NCBI GenBank assembly: GCA_023396225.1
Contig: JAEWWT010000018.1
Coordinates: 1 to 64,000 of the forward strand
From: Bacillota bacterium
GTDB taxonomy: Bacteria > Bacillota > Clostridia > Oscillospirales > Ruminococcaceae
Length of the DNA: 64,000 nt
Direction of reading: 5' to 3'
Shown: positions 26,238 through 34,470 of the stretch, piece by piece
Layout of the letters: each line of letters starts with the position of its first letter
Position numbering within the stretch: position 1 is the first letter of the stretch
The notes under the pieces: model-generated
What the model was told of the DNA's origin: nothing
What the model saw: the letters and a program-made list of their open reading frames with translations, nothing else
The model's database searches: none
Position numbers and translations under genes: made by a program

Positions 26238-29045
26238 TTGGCGGACGGACGCTTTTCGCTTGATGATATTCTGAATGAGTATCCTAAAAAGAATTCTTCA
26301 AATTCAGAAAATGATGTAAAACTTGATAGTATAATTGATAGCTACGGCAGCCAAAAAAGCCATGAAGCAGAGTCCACAAAAGATTCAGGCACTGTAAAAT
26401 CAACTGGTCAGACAGTAAAGGAATTGCTGACTAAACCAATTGAGTTGTCGTTTTCAGAAAAAGATAAGAAACAGCAGGAGCAGTTTGAGAATAAATACAG
26501 CAAGCTTGCTACTGCTGAAATAAGTACCAAAAATATACCTGACGAGGAGCTTCCAAAAAAGAGCGGAACTAGTAAGAATGCACTTTCATTTTCAGAAGGC
26601 TTTGATGATCTTGCTAAAAATGATGACGGTTACGTGCCCCTTATCAGAAAAGCTCCAGAAAAGACTACTCCTGAAGGATCATATAAAAAAGAGAAAACAG
26701 GACTGTTTTCTGTATTGAACTCAACCCTCTCTTTGTCAGGTAAAAATGAAGATAAATATTCAAGTGCTTTTGACAGCTATTCATCTAAGGATGATATTGA
26801 TATAAATTCTATCCTAAATGAATATGCCTTAAAAGAAGTTCGTGAAAAAACCAATCGTCAGCCTGCAAAGCCTGAGTATACTTCACCGCTTAAAGGACTT
26901 ACCGATGTTTTTTCCAAAATAGGAAAAAAGCAGGATGCCGAACAGCAGGAACCTATTAAGAAGCATGAAAAGTGCGAAAGAAATTCCGTTCTTGATGGAA
27001 ACACAGAGCTTCTTGACGGTATGATGAAGATAAAAAAAGACCGTTCTTCAAGAACTTCGCATATTCAGCCGATAGAAAGAAAATCAATTTCAGATATTGA
27101 TTTGAAGATTAAAGATAAGATTCTTCCTGATACAACTCAGCTTCCCGTTCCTGATGAGCAGGCTGAAATAGAAAAAATTAATTCACTTGCGGAAAGAAGA
27201 AACCGTAAGGTCAATGATTTTATCTTTGTAGGCGATGAAGAGGACGTTGAAGAAGAAACTAACGGTGAGGAACCAATTGAGCAAAGGGTTATTGATGATT
27301 TTGAAAATTATGAGGATGCCCCATCAATAGCAAATGATATTATTCAGCTTAAAAAGACACTTGTAATAAGATTTTTTGTCCTGCTTGCTTGTTTTGCTGT
27401 GACAATTTATCTTGCATTGATGAATGATTATAATAAACTTCCTATGATTGATTTTCTAAACAAGCGAACAGAAACCACATCATTCCTTTTTGCAAATTCT
27501 GTTATAGGGCTTATTGCAGCTTTTGTATCATATACAGTCATATCCTGTGGCTTGTCTAAGCTAATTAGATTTAAAGCAGACGGTGACAGCCTGACAGCGG
27601 TTGCGGCTGTTACAAGCATATTATCTTCAATGATAATGCTTGCAAACACAAATCTTATCAAAGGCAGTATTGTGCATAACTATGTCCCTGTCGCAATAGG
27701 AGCGCTTCTTTTCAATACAATAGGAAAGCTTCTTATCGTTACAAGAACACAGCGCAATTTTAAATATGTTTCAGGTTCAAGTGAGAAATATGCTGTTGTT
27801 ACTGTAGATGATGAAGAAAAAGCACAAAGCTTTACCAGAGGTGCGCTTAATGACTTTCCGACACTAGCCGTTATGAAAAAGACAGAGTTTATCAAGGAAT
27901 TCCTTAAAACATCTTATGCAGCGGATTCTACTGACGGGTTCTGTAAGATATTCACACCTATAATTATAGGTGTGGCACTTATTATTGCAATAATAGCAAG
28001 CCTTTCGGCTAAAACTGAATATGGTGCATTAGAAATTTACATTGCTATATCAGTATTTGTTGGATGTATTTCTATATGCTCATCATTCGGTATGCTCCTT
28101 GTTGTCAATCTTCCTATGGAAAAGGCATCAAAGAAATATGCTGAGGTAAACGGAAGTATTCTCGGATATGAAAGCATTGAGCATTTCAGTGAAACAAACA
28201 GCGTAATGATTGATGCAGCACAGCTTTTCCCACAGGGAAGCGTGAAGCTTTCTGCTATAAAAGTATTTTCTGATACAAGAATTGATGAGGCAATCGTTGA
28301 GGCGGCAAGCCTTACACACCAGTCCAACAGTATCCTTAAGAATATGTTTTATGATATAATTGCAGGAAAGACAGAAATGCTCAACCCTGTTGAAAGCTAT
28401 ATCTTTGAAGATTCAATGGGACTTTGCGGTTGGATAAACAATAAGCGTATTCTTCTTGGCAATAGGGAGCTTATGACAAATCACAGTATCGAGGGTATGC
28501 CGTCAGAAGCAAAGGAAAAGGAATATTCCGAAAACGGAAGAATTGCAATTTACCTTTCCATTTCAGGAGAGCTTTCCGCAATGTTTGTTATAGAACTTTG
28601 TCCGACGATGGAAATCAGACAGTCCTTGAGTGACCTGGAACGCAGTGGTGTTTATGTAATTATAAGATCTGTTGATTCATGTATATCAATAAACAGACTC
28701 TCCGAAATGTACGGAATTTCTCCTGAAATATTCAAGATTCTGCCGTTCAGATTACATGCAGACTTTGAAGAGGTTACTTCATATTGTCCTGAACAGACTG
28801 CATCACTTGCATGTACAGGAACATTTGCGGCAATGTCCTCTCTTGTTCTCGGTTCAAAAAGGCTGAAAGGAACAATTACAGCAGGTCTTGGTCTGCAGGC
28901 TGTATCAATTGTCCTTGCATTGCTTATTTTTATTACAATGGTTCTGCTCAAGTCATTCGGGGAACTCAATGTATCAATAGTATTGCTGTATAATTTTATA
29001 TTCACAGTTCTTCTTATGGTATTCCAGTCTTTCAGAAAATTGTAA
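26238..29045 (+). CDS. Large membrane protein resembling a P-type ATPase that lacks catalytic motifs
   Basis: 935 residues. Residues 1-365 are charged and low-complexity with a 'DDILNEYPKK'-like motif repeated at 'NSILNEYALK'. Four membrane spans lie near 372-500, then a soluble segment and two spans near 575-620. After the last span, 'NLPMEKASKKYAEVNGSILG' aligns with the post-CPC region of heavy-metal P-type ATPases, and 'SVMIDAAQLFPQGSVKL' aligns with the phosphorylation site: Asp is kept but the KTGT is lost. 'GWINNKRILLGNREL' fits the nucleotide domain, and two C-terminal spans follow. So it is probably a pseudo-ATPase. TTG start with AGGGGAG upstream, 14 bases after rlmB. Confidence 0.65.
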   Translation: MADGRFSLDDILNEYPKKNSSNSENDVKLDSIIDSYGSQKSHEAESTKDSGTVKSTGQTVKELLTKPIELSFSEKDKKQQEQFENKYSKLATAEISTKNIPDEELPKKSGTSKNALSFSEGFDDLAKNDDGYVPLIRKAPEKTTPEGSYKKEKTGLFSVLNSTLSLSGKNEDKYSSAFDSYSSKDDIDINSILNEYALKEVREKTNRQPAKPEYTSPLKGLTDVFSKIGKKQDAEQQEPIKKHEKCERNSVLDGNTELLDGMMKIKKDRSSRTSHIQPIERKSISDIDLKIKDKILPDTTQLPVPDEQAEIEKINSLAERRNRKVNDFIFVGDEEDVEEETNGEEPIEQRVIDDFENYEDAPSIANDIIQLKKTLVIRFFVLLACFAVTIYLALMNDYNKLPMIDFLNKRTETTSFLFANSVIGLIAAFVSYTVISCGLSKLIRFKADGDSLTAVAAVTSILSSMIMLANTNLIKGSIVHNYVPVAIGALLFNTIGKLLIVTRTQRNFKYVSGSSEKYAVVTVDDEEKAQSFTRGALNDFPTLAVMKKTEFIKEFLKTSYAADSTDGFCKIFTPIIIGVALIIAIIASLSAKTEYGALEIYIAISVFVGCISICSSFGMLLVVNLPMEKASKKYAEVNGSILGYESIEHFSETNSVMIDAAQLFPQGSVKLSAIKVFSDTRIDEAIVEAASLTHQSNSILKNMFYDIIAGKTEMLNPVESYIFEDSMGLCGWINNKRILLGNRELMTNHSIEGMPSEAKEKEYSENGRIAIYLSISGELSAMFVIELCPTMEIRQSLSDLERSGVYVIIRSVDSCISINRLSEMYGISPEIFKILPFRLHADFEEVTSYCPEQTASLACTGTFAAMSSLVLGSKRLKGTITAGLGLQAVSIVLALLIFITMVLLKSFGELNVSIVLLYNFIFTVLLMVFQSFRKL

Positions 29046-29053
29046 ATGAATTG

Positions 29054-29090
29054 AACTGCTTACAATATTATTTTTGTAAGCAGTTTTTGT
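29054..29090 (+). terminator. Terminator before feoB
   Basis: A 12-bp stem (aactgcttacaa with ttgtaagcagtt) followed by TTTTTG. It separates the pseudo-ATPase-like gene from feoB. Confidence 0.85.
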
Positions 29091-29191
29091 ATGAATTACA
29101 TTATAATAGTATAATATCAGCTTTTTACTCTTATATATAATAAAGACATGCTTTTTAATGTCAGAAAGAAATATAAAGGATGATTGACTCT

Positions 29192-31204
29192 ATGATTTTT
29201 GCACTTTCCGGAAACCAGAATTGTGGAAAAACCACTCTGTTTAATAAGATTACCGGCTCTAATCAGTACATAAGTAATTTTCCTGGTAGTACAACTGAGG
29301 TTATAACAGGGGAAATAACAGGTCAGGAAGATTGCAAAGTCGTTGACCTTCCCGGAATATATTCGCTGACTCCCTATACAGCTGAGGAGCGGTCAGCTTC
29401 AGAATTTATTATTAATAGCAAACCTGATGTAATCATAAATGTTATTGATGCGGCAAATGTTGAACGTAGTCTTTATCTGACATTACAGCTTATGAACCTT
29501 GAAATACCTGTTGTAATTGCACTGAATATGATGGATGAACTCCGCAAGAGCAATTCTTCCGTGAACGTGAAAATCCTTTCAGAAAGACTTAATGTTCCGA
29601 TAATACCTATAAGTGCAGAAAAAAAAGAGGGGATTGACCTCCTCATTGAAACAGCAAAAAAAGCATGTGAAAATAAAACTTTGCCGCAAATACCTGCCAT
29701 TGAATCGGATATATATCAGAAATACATTAAAAAACTAACTGAGATAATCAGTAAAAATGTTAAGGAAAAGTCATTTCCTTGTATGTATGCTGCAGAAGCT
29801 GTTGTTCTGGGATATACTGATTTTGTTAAGAAGCTTGAGCTTGATGAAACACAGCAGGAGAATATTGAAGCTACCCTTGTGAATATGGAAAAGGAAATGG
29901 GCATGGATAGAATGTCTGCTGTGTCATATAGCCGATATGCTGTTATAGACAAAATCTGTGAAGGCACTAACGTATTCAAAAGACGAAAAAACAATTACAG
30001 ACATAGCTTGAAAATAGATAAAATCCTAACCAACAAATATCTTGCAATTCCTATTTTTCTGCTTATAATGTTCGGAATATTCTGGCTAACGTTTGGTGTA
30101 ATCGGTGCTTTTCTAAGCGGCCTTTTAAGTTCTGGAATTGACTTCCTTATAAATTCTGCTGATAACCTTTTTACGCAGATTCACCTTAACCCTGTTATAA
30201 GAGATTTGCTTGTTGAGGGAGTATTTGCAGGAGTAGGCTCTGTCCTAAGCTTTATTCCGACGATAGTAACACTTTTTTTCTTTCTTGCCCTCCTTGAACA
30301 GAGCGGATATATGGCAAGAACAGCTTTCATAATGGATAAGCTTCTAAGGAAAATCGGCTTGTCAGGACGTGCATTTATTCCGCTTATAATCGGATTCGGC
30401 TGTTCTGTTCCTGCAATTATGGCAGCAAAAACTCTCCCAAGCGAGAGGGAGAGAAACAAAACAATTATGTTGATTCCTTTTATGAACTGCAGTGCAAAGC
30501 TTCCGATATATGCAGTGTTCATTCAGGCTTTCTTCAAGGATCATAAAGCATTAATAATGATGGCATTCTATACAGCATGTATATTGATAGGTATATTATG
30601 CGTGTCAATTGCAAGTAAGAAAACAGATGAAGATCTAGATATGTTCATTATGGAGTTGCCAAAGTATCGTATTCCGTCCCCTGAAAATGTTCTGTCACTT
30701 ATGTGGGACAAGGCAAAGGACTTTCTGAAAAAGGCGTTTACAGTAATTTTTCTTGCTTCAGTAATCATCTGGTTCCTGCAAAGCTTTGATTTATCACTTC
30801 ATATAGTTGAGGACAGCTCCCAGAGTATACTAGCAATGATAGGAAGATTTGCAGCTCCTATTTTCAAGCCACTTGGTTTCGGCGACTGGAGAGCAGCCAC
30901 TGCACTTATTGCAGGTATCAGCGGAAAGGAAGCAACTGTTTCAACACTTGCTGTCCTAACAGGTTCGGCTTCATCAGGGCTGACGGAGTCCCTTACATCA
31001 ATGTTTTCACCTGTATCAGCAGTAAGCTTTCTTATATTCACATTGCTTTATACTCCTTGTGTTGCCGCAGTAGTAGCAGTAAGAAAGGAAACAGGAAGTG
31101 CAATGATGTCATTCAGGCTTGTTGTATATCAGTGCGCTGTTGCGTGGATGTGTTCATTTGTATTTTATAATATAGGTTTGCTTATTACAAAAATAACGGC
31201 ATAA
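29192..31204 (+). CDS. feoB: Ferrous iron transporter FeoB
   Basis: About 670 residues. The N-terminal GTPase domain has G1 'GNQNCGKTTLFN', a G3 box 'DLPGIYSL' and a G4 box 'NMMDE', then a helical regulatory domain and a membrane core with paired 'Gate' motifs ('GCSVPAIMAAKTLPSERERN' and 'FTLLYTPCVAAV'). It takes up Fe(II) under anaerobic conditions. No feoA precedes or follows it. The ATG at 29192 fits the AAGGA spacing better than the ATG at 29180. Iron control through the DtxR-family protein at 16.6 kb is possible but not shown. Confidence 0.95.
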   Translation: MIFALSGNQNCGKTTLFNKITGSNQYISNFPGSTTEVITGEITGQEDCKVVDLPGIYSLTPYTAEERSASEFIINSKPDVIINVIDAANVERSLYLTLQLMNLEIPVVIALNMMDELRKSNSSVNVKILSERLNVPIIPISAEKKEGIDLLIETAKKACENKTLPQIPAIESDIYQKYIKKLTEIISKNVKEKSFPCMYAAEAVVLGYTDFVKKLELDETQQENIEATLVNMEKEMGMDRMSAVSYSRYAVIDKICEGTNVFKRRKNNYRHSLKIDKILTNKYLAIPIFLLIMFGIFWLTFGVIGAFLSGLLSSGIDFLINSADNLFTQIHLNPVIRDLLVEGVFAGVGSVLSFIPTIVTLFFFLALLEQSGYMARTAFIMDKLLRKIGLSGRAFIPLIIGFGCSVPAIMAAKTLPSERERNKTIMLIPFMNCSAKLPIYAVFIQAFFKDHKALIMMAFYTACILIGILCVSIASKKTDEDLDMFIMELPKYRIPSPENVLSLMWDKAKDFLKKAFTVIFLASVIIWFLQSFDLSLHIVEDSSQSILAMIGRFAAPIFKPLGFGDWRAATALIAGISGKEATVSTLAVLTGSASSGLTESLTSMFSPVSAVSFLIFTLLYTPCVAAVVAVRKETGSAMMSFRLVVYQCAVAWMCSFVFYNIGLLITKITA

Positions 31205-31206
31205 AT

Positions 31207-31479
31207 TTAAGCACAGAAGTAGTAAAAGGCATAAGCAAGTACAGTAAGAAACATTACAAGTTCAACTGCGAAGATAATCTTTCTGATTACTCCGTTTCTG
31301 AGCTTGTTTTTTACGGGTACCCTTGAGGTAATATCCATAAGGTAAGCTTTGGCTTCAAGATCAAGCTGATTTTGCGGAAAACTCATCTTTTCTGGACGTA
31401 TATATAATACAGCTTTTTCAAAATAATCATTCTCCATACTCGTGATTTCGACAATTCTCCTGTTTACTCCTTTTATCAT
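31207..31479 (-). CDS. Small membrane protein of unknown function
   Basis: A 90-residue protein with one C-terminal hydrophobic helix (about residues 68-88, 'IIFAVELVMFLTVLAYAFYYF') and an N-terminal cytoplasmic part. It converges on feoB with a two-base gap between stops. I do not recognise the family. Confidence 0.6.
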   Translation of the reverse strand: MIKGVNRRIVEITSMENDYFEKAVLYIRPEKMSFPQNQLDLEAKAYLMDITSRVPVKNKLRNGVIRKIIFAVELVMFLTVLAYAFYYFCA

Positions 31480-31770
31480 AACAAAATTCCACCCTTTTCA
31501 ACAATATTTCAACACATAAAAAAAGCCCATAATGTAAAGATATTATAGGCTTTTGGTGTATATTATATACTACAAGTATTAGAAATTAAGTTAAAAGCGT
31601 TGAAAACAATGTGGAAAACTTTGAATAGCAAGGAAAAAGTGTTGAAAACTCTGTGGAAAGTGTGAAAAACTTCGTATCTGCGTTACCTGCTTTATCTCGT
31701 GATAAGTTGAAAACTTCTTTACATAAAGTTGACCAGCCTTTACTTATAAGAAATACAGAAAAGTGTGTTT
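31480..31770. other. Intergenic region with a terminator and short DnaA-box-like repeats
   Basis: Besides the minus-strand terminator at 31521-31554, it holds two 21-base near-repeats, 'gttgaaaacaatgtggaaaac' and 'gttgaaaactctgtggaaagt', exactly 42 bases apart (31599-31661), and further 'gttgaaaac' copies. On the other strand these read TTTTCCACA, one base off the DnaA box core. No gene is convincing here. Confidence 0.4.
31521..31554 (-). terminator. Terminator of the OGG1/DUF6062 operon
   Basis: Stem aaaagccc-ataat / attat-aggctttt. On the minus strand it is followed by seven Ts. Confidence 0.75.
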
Positions 31771-32454
31771 CTAATTTCTTGAAACAAGGAATTTTATTGC
31801 TCGTTCAATGCTGTCCTTTGAATTTCCCCAATCAGCGTCCTTGCCTGTGTTTCTGTAGTCATACATTGAGCAGTAATGTGAAACATCATCATAAAGTGAC
31901 TTAATATAGTTCTGTGTAAGGCTGCCGATAAGTGTGTTAAACTCATCAAGAGTGCCTTTCTGCAAGTAGTTTGGAGCCATTGAAAGCAAAAGGTCGTAAT
32001 GGTTTAGGCAGATATATTCCTGTTCTGACATAAGCTTCTTTATATCAGGCTGTGCAAACATCTCAAAAAATGTACGCATAAGCCTTTCCATACCCCAATC
32101 AACTTTTTCGCAGACAAAACAAGTGGAGTTTATCTCTGAAAGCTTTTTCTGCTTCATGTTTTTAGGTTCAAAAAGCTTCTTTCTTGTAAACAACTGTCTG
32201 TTTACTTCCTCAAGGTGTGTCTGTAGCATAAGAGCAAGTGACAGACGGTTTTTCTGTTTAAGCATCTGCTGAAAATGTGTTTGGCAGAATCCAGCCCTGT
32301 TGGTTTCAATTCTTACATCAGGCTCCATCATTGCCGCACCCATTATATATTCAACTGTTCGGCTTTCAAGCATATCTCTCATTCGGCAGATAGGACAGCC
32401 GTCCTTTGGTTCAAGAATTTCACTTATCGGTATAGTTAAAATGCTTTCTCTCAT
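31771..32454 (-). CDS. DUF6062-like cysteine-containing protein
   Basis: A 227-residue protein with two CxxC-type pairs: 'DGCPICRMRD' near residue 18 and 'STCFVCEKVDWG' near 112, plus 'GFCQTHFQ' and 'ICLNHYD' (C-x-x-H). These are a probable metal-binding pattern duplicated in two halves. This resembles the uncharacterised Clostridia family DUF6062. It follows the OGG1-like gene by 18 bases and is probably co-transcribed. No function is known. Confidence 0.65.
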   Translation of the reverse strand: MRESILTIPISEILEPKDGCPICRMRDMLESRTVEYIMGAAMMEPDVRIETNRAGFCQTHFQQMLKQKNRLSLALMLQTHLEEVNRQLFTRKKLFEPKNMKQKKLSEINSTCFVCEKVDWGMERLMRTFFEMFAQPDIKKLMSEQEYICLNHYDLLLSMAPNYLQKGTLDEFNTLIGSLTQNYIKSLYDDVSHYCSMYDYRNTGKDADWGNSKDSIERAIKFLVSRN

Positions 32455-32472
32455 GTTGTCTTTCCTTTCATA

Positions 32473-33294
32473 CTATTCAAATTTGACAAAAGTACGCATG
32501 TAGTGGAAAAGATACTGTTGTGCAATGCCTTTGTAAGTGTCAAGATAAACAGGTAGCCCATTTGGATAAAACTTAGCCATGACACGCTTTATCCACACAT
32601 CAACGGGGAAAGCCTCAATTCTGTACATTCCATAAAGCAGCGCACATTCTGCAACTTTAGGGCCAACTCCCTTAATTTTTATCAGTTCCTTACGGGCATC
32701 TTCTATTGGCATATCAGAAATACTGACAAGGTTTATTTCACCTGTGTTGACTTTGCTTACGCAGTCTTCAATATATTTTCCCCTGAAACCTGCACGCAGA
32801 AATGCGAGCTCTTCAGCAGTAACTCCTTTCATTTGTTCAGCAGACGGAAAACCGCCGTATCTTTCACAAAGCCTGCTTACAATGCCTTTAATTCTTGGAA
32901 TATTGTTGTTCTGTGAAATAATAAAGGAAATAAGAGCCTCCCATTTGTCCTGTCGTAAAAGGCGTATTCCTTCAGCATATTTACAAGCAAGTGATAGAGT
33001 TTCATCTTCAGAAAACATCCTTTTCAGCTCGCTGTAATCTGTGTCCATGTCAAAATAATTGTGCCATACTGATATGTAATCCTGTTCAGAAGTATGATGG
33101 AGTATAATAGTATCCTTTTCTTCGGAAATATGAAGTTCGTTATTCAGAAAATATCCATGATATTCTGCATTATTTCCCGAAGAAGTACGCTCCCATCTGA
33201 ATGCCTGTCCGCAGTCAAGTGTCTGATCAAGGCTGAAATCTTTTTTGGGTATAATAATATCATTACCCCGTACAATATAGCTTATTTTTCTCAC
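32473..33294 (-). CDS. 8-oxoguanine DNA glycosylase, OGG1 type
   Basis: A 273-residue protein. The N-terminal domain has 'SLDQTLDCGQAFRWERT', and the HhH-GPD core has 'QNNNIPRIKGIVSRLCERYGGFPS' and 'IKGVGPKVAECALLYGM...FPVDVWIKRVM', which supplies the hairpin, catalytic Lys and Asp. It excises oxidised guanine and nicks the strand. Length fits the OGG1/bacterial OGG1-like group rather than MutM. The only in-frame start is a GTG at 33294, with AGGAA almost touching it, so the exact start is uncertain. Confidence 0.85.
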   Translation of the reverse strand: MRKISYIVRGNDIIIPKKDFSLDQTLDCGQAFRWERTSSGNNAEYHGYFLNNELHISEEKDTIILHHTSEQDYISVWHNYFDMDTDYSELKRMFSEDETLSLACKYAEGIRLLRQDKWEALISFIISQNNNIPRIKGIVSRLCERYGGFPSAEQMKGVTAEELAFLRAGFRGKYIEDCVSKVNTGEINLVSISDMPIEDARKELIKIKGVGPKVAECALLYGMYRIEAFPVDVWIKRVMAKFYPNGLPVYLDTYKGIAQQYLFHYMRTFVKFE

Positions 33295-33349
33295 TTCCTA
33301 ATATATTAATAAAAACGCACTCCGGCAATTATGCGGAGTGCGGAGTCAA

Positions 33350-33586
33350 TTAAAGCAAGTCCTTTGGGTCATATTCTGGTTTCTTGTAAAGCTTGTCTTG
33401 TTTTTCTTCAATATCTGTAACAAAAATCTCCTGCCACTCCTCAGCAGTATAATCTTCAATAGTGCAGCTTACATGAGCTGCGCCACATCCGACAGCTTCA
33501 CAAAGAGCTTGAGTAAGCTTTTCGCAAGCTGCTTTTTTCTGTTCCTCTGTTCTTCCCTTGAGCATTTTAAGTGAAATATGCGGCAT
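33350..33586 (-). CDS. 4-oxalocrotonate tautomerase-like protein
   Basis: A 78-residue protein starting M-P-H-I-S, which would leave the catalytic N-terminal proline after Met removal. It has the family's 'KMLKGRTEEQKKAACEKLTQAL' helix. It is somewhat longer than the usual 60-70 residues. The ATG at 33586 is chosen because it exposes the Pro and the ribosome box (AAAGGATGG) then has normal spacing. The substrate is unknown. Confidence 0.75.
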   Translation of the reverse strand: MPHISLKMLKGRTEEQKKAACEKLTQALCEAVGCGAAHVSCTIEDYTAEEWQEIFVTDIEEKQDKLYKKPEYDPKDLL

Positions 33587-33610
33587 ATAAACCATCCTTT
33601 CAATGTATAA

Positions 33611-34306
33611 CTATTTCTTCTTGGACTTTTTAGGCAATGCATTTTTTATGCAGGCAACATCATCGAAAATACAGGTGTATTTTGGTGGTATAAGCTTGTT
33701 TTTATGCAGCTTTCCGAAATACCACATATTGAATACACAGTCATTCTTGATTGCGTCAAAGAAAATGTGCATTGTGCTTTGCTCCTGTGTTTCAAAGTCA
33801 AGGAAAGCTTTAAGCGATCCTGGCGGTTCATGAGTAATTATGTAGTCAATTTTATTACCGATATTCTGGAGATTAAATGCACCTTGCTGAATCTCCTGAG
33901 ATGTCGGAAGTTCATCCTTATACCACGTATTATTATCAGTTTTAATGTCAAGATCCTTTGACTGACCTCCTCCGAAAGCAAAGAAAGAAAGTCCTTGCAG
34001 ATTGAAAATTCCGCCTCTCTTCATCTGCATAAGCCTTCCTGAAATCACCCTGACCCTGCCGCCGCAGAAATCTTCTTCAGGATATTTTTCAAGCAGATCA
34101 TAATTTTCGTGACAGCCCTCAATAAACAAAGTAGTAAAGCGTTTCTTACCTATTTTTTTAAGAATTTTTTCTTCTTTATCAGAGCCATCCCAGATAAATC
34201 CGAAATCTCCGCATATAATAAGAAAGTCGCCCTTTTTAAGTTTCTTTATACTTTTATGTTTAAAACGAGCCAGATCACCATGAGTGTCACCGGTTATACA
34301 AATCAA
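33611..34306 (-). CDS. Calcineurin-like metallophosphoesterase
   Basis: About 231 residues. Metal motifs: 'ITGDTHGDL' (D-x-H), 'LIICGDFGFIWDG' (GD), 'FIEGCHENYD' (G-x-H-E, where the family has GNH), and 'IITHEPPG' (TH). The fold is a di-metal phosphodiesterase or phosphatase. The start is taken as TTG 34306 with TGGAG eight bases upstream, giving the usual N-terminus (M)ICITGDTHG; an ATG at 34333 would add nine residues. The basic C-terminus (KKSKKK) is notable. Substrate unknown. Confidence 0.8.
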   Translation of the reverse strand: MICITGDTHGDLARFKHKSIKKLKKGDFLIICGDFGFIWDGSDKEEKILKKIGKKRFTTLFIEGCHENYDLLEKYPEEDFCGGRVRVISGRLMQMKRGGIFNLQGLSFFAFGGGQSKDLDIKTDNNTWYKDELPTSQEIQQGAFNLQNIGNKIDYIITHEPPGSLKAFLDFETQEQSTMHIFFDAIKNDCVFNMWYFGKLHKNKLIPPKYTCIFDDVACIKNALPKKSKKK

Positions 34307-34470
34307 AACACACACTCCAGACATAAGTATCATTAAAAATAGTATACCATATTCTCGAAAAAAGGTAAATAGAAAAATAAATATTATTTCTTGTGTAAAT
34401 ACTCTTCCATTTAAAACAGTAATTTGTTATAATATTATTGTATATATTTTTAGGAAAGGAAATAGTTTTA

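Noticed and set aside
31653..31904. Plus-strand ORF of 83 codons
   Set aside because: It begins in the short-repeat block and runs antisense into the DUF6062-like gene; no ribosome box or family signal.
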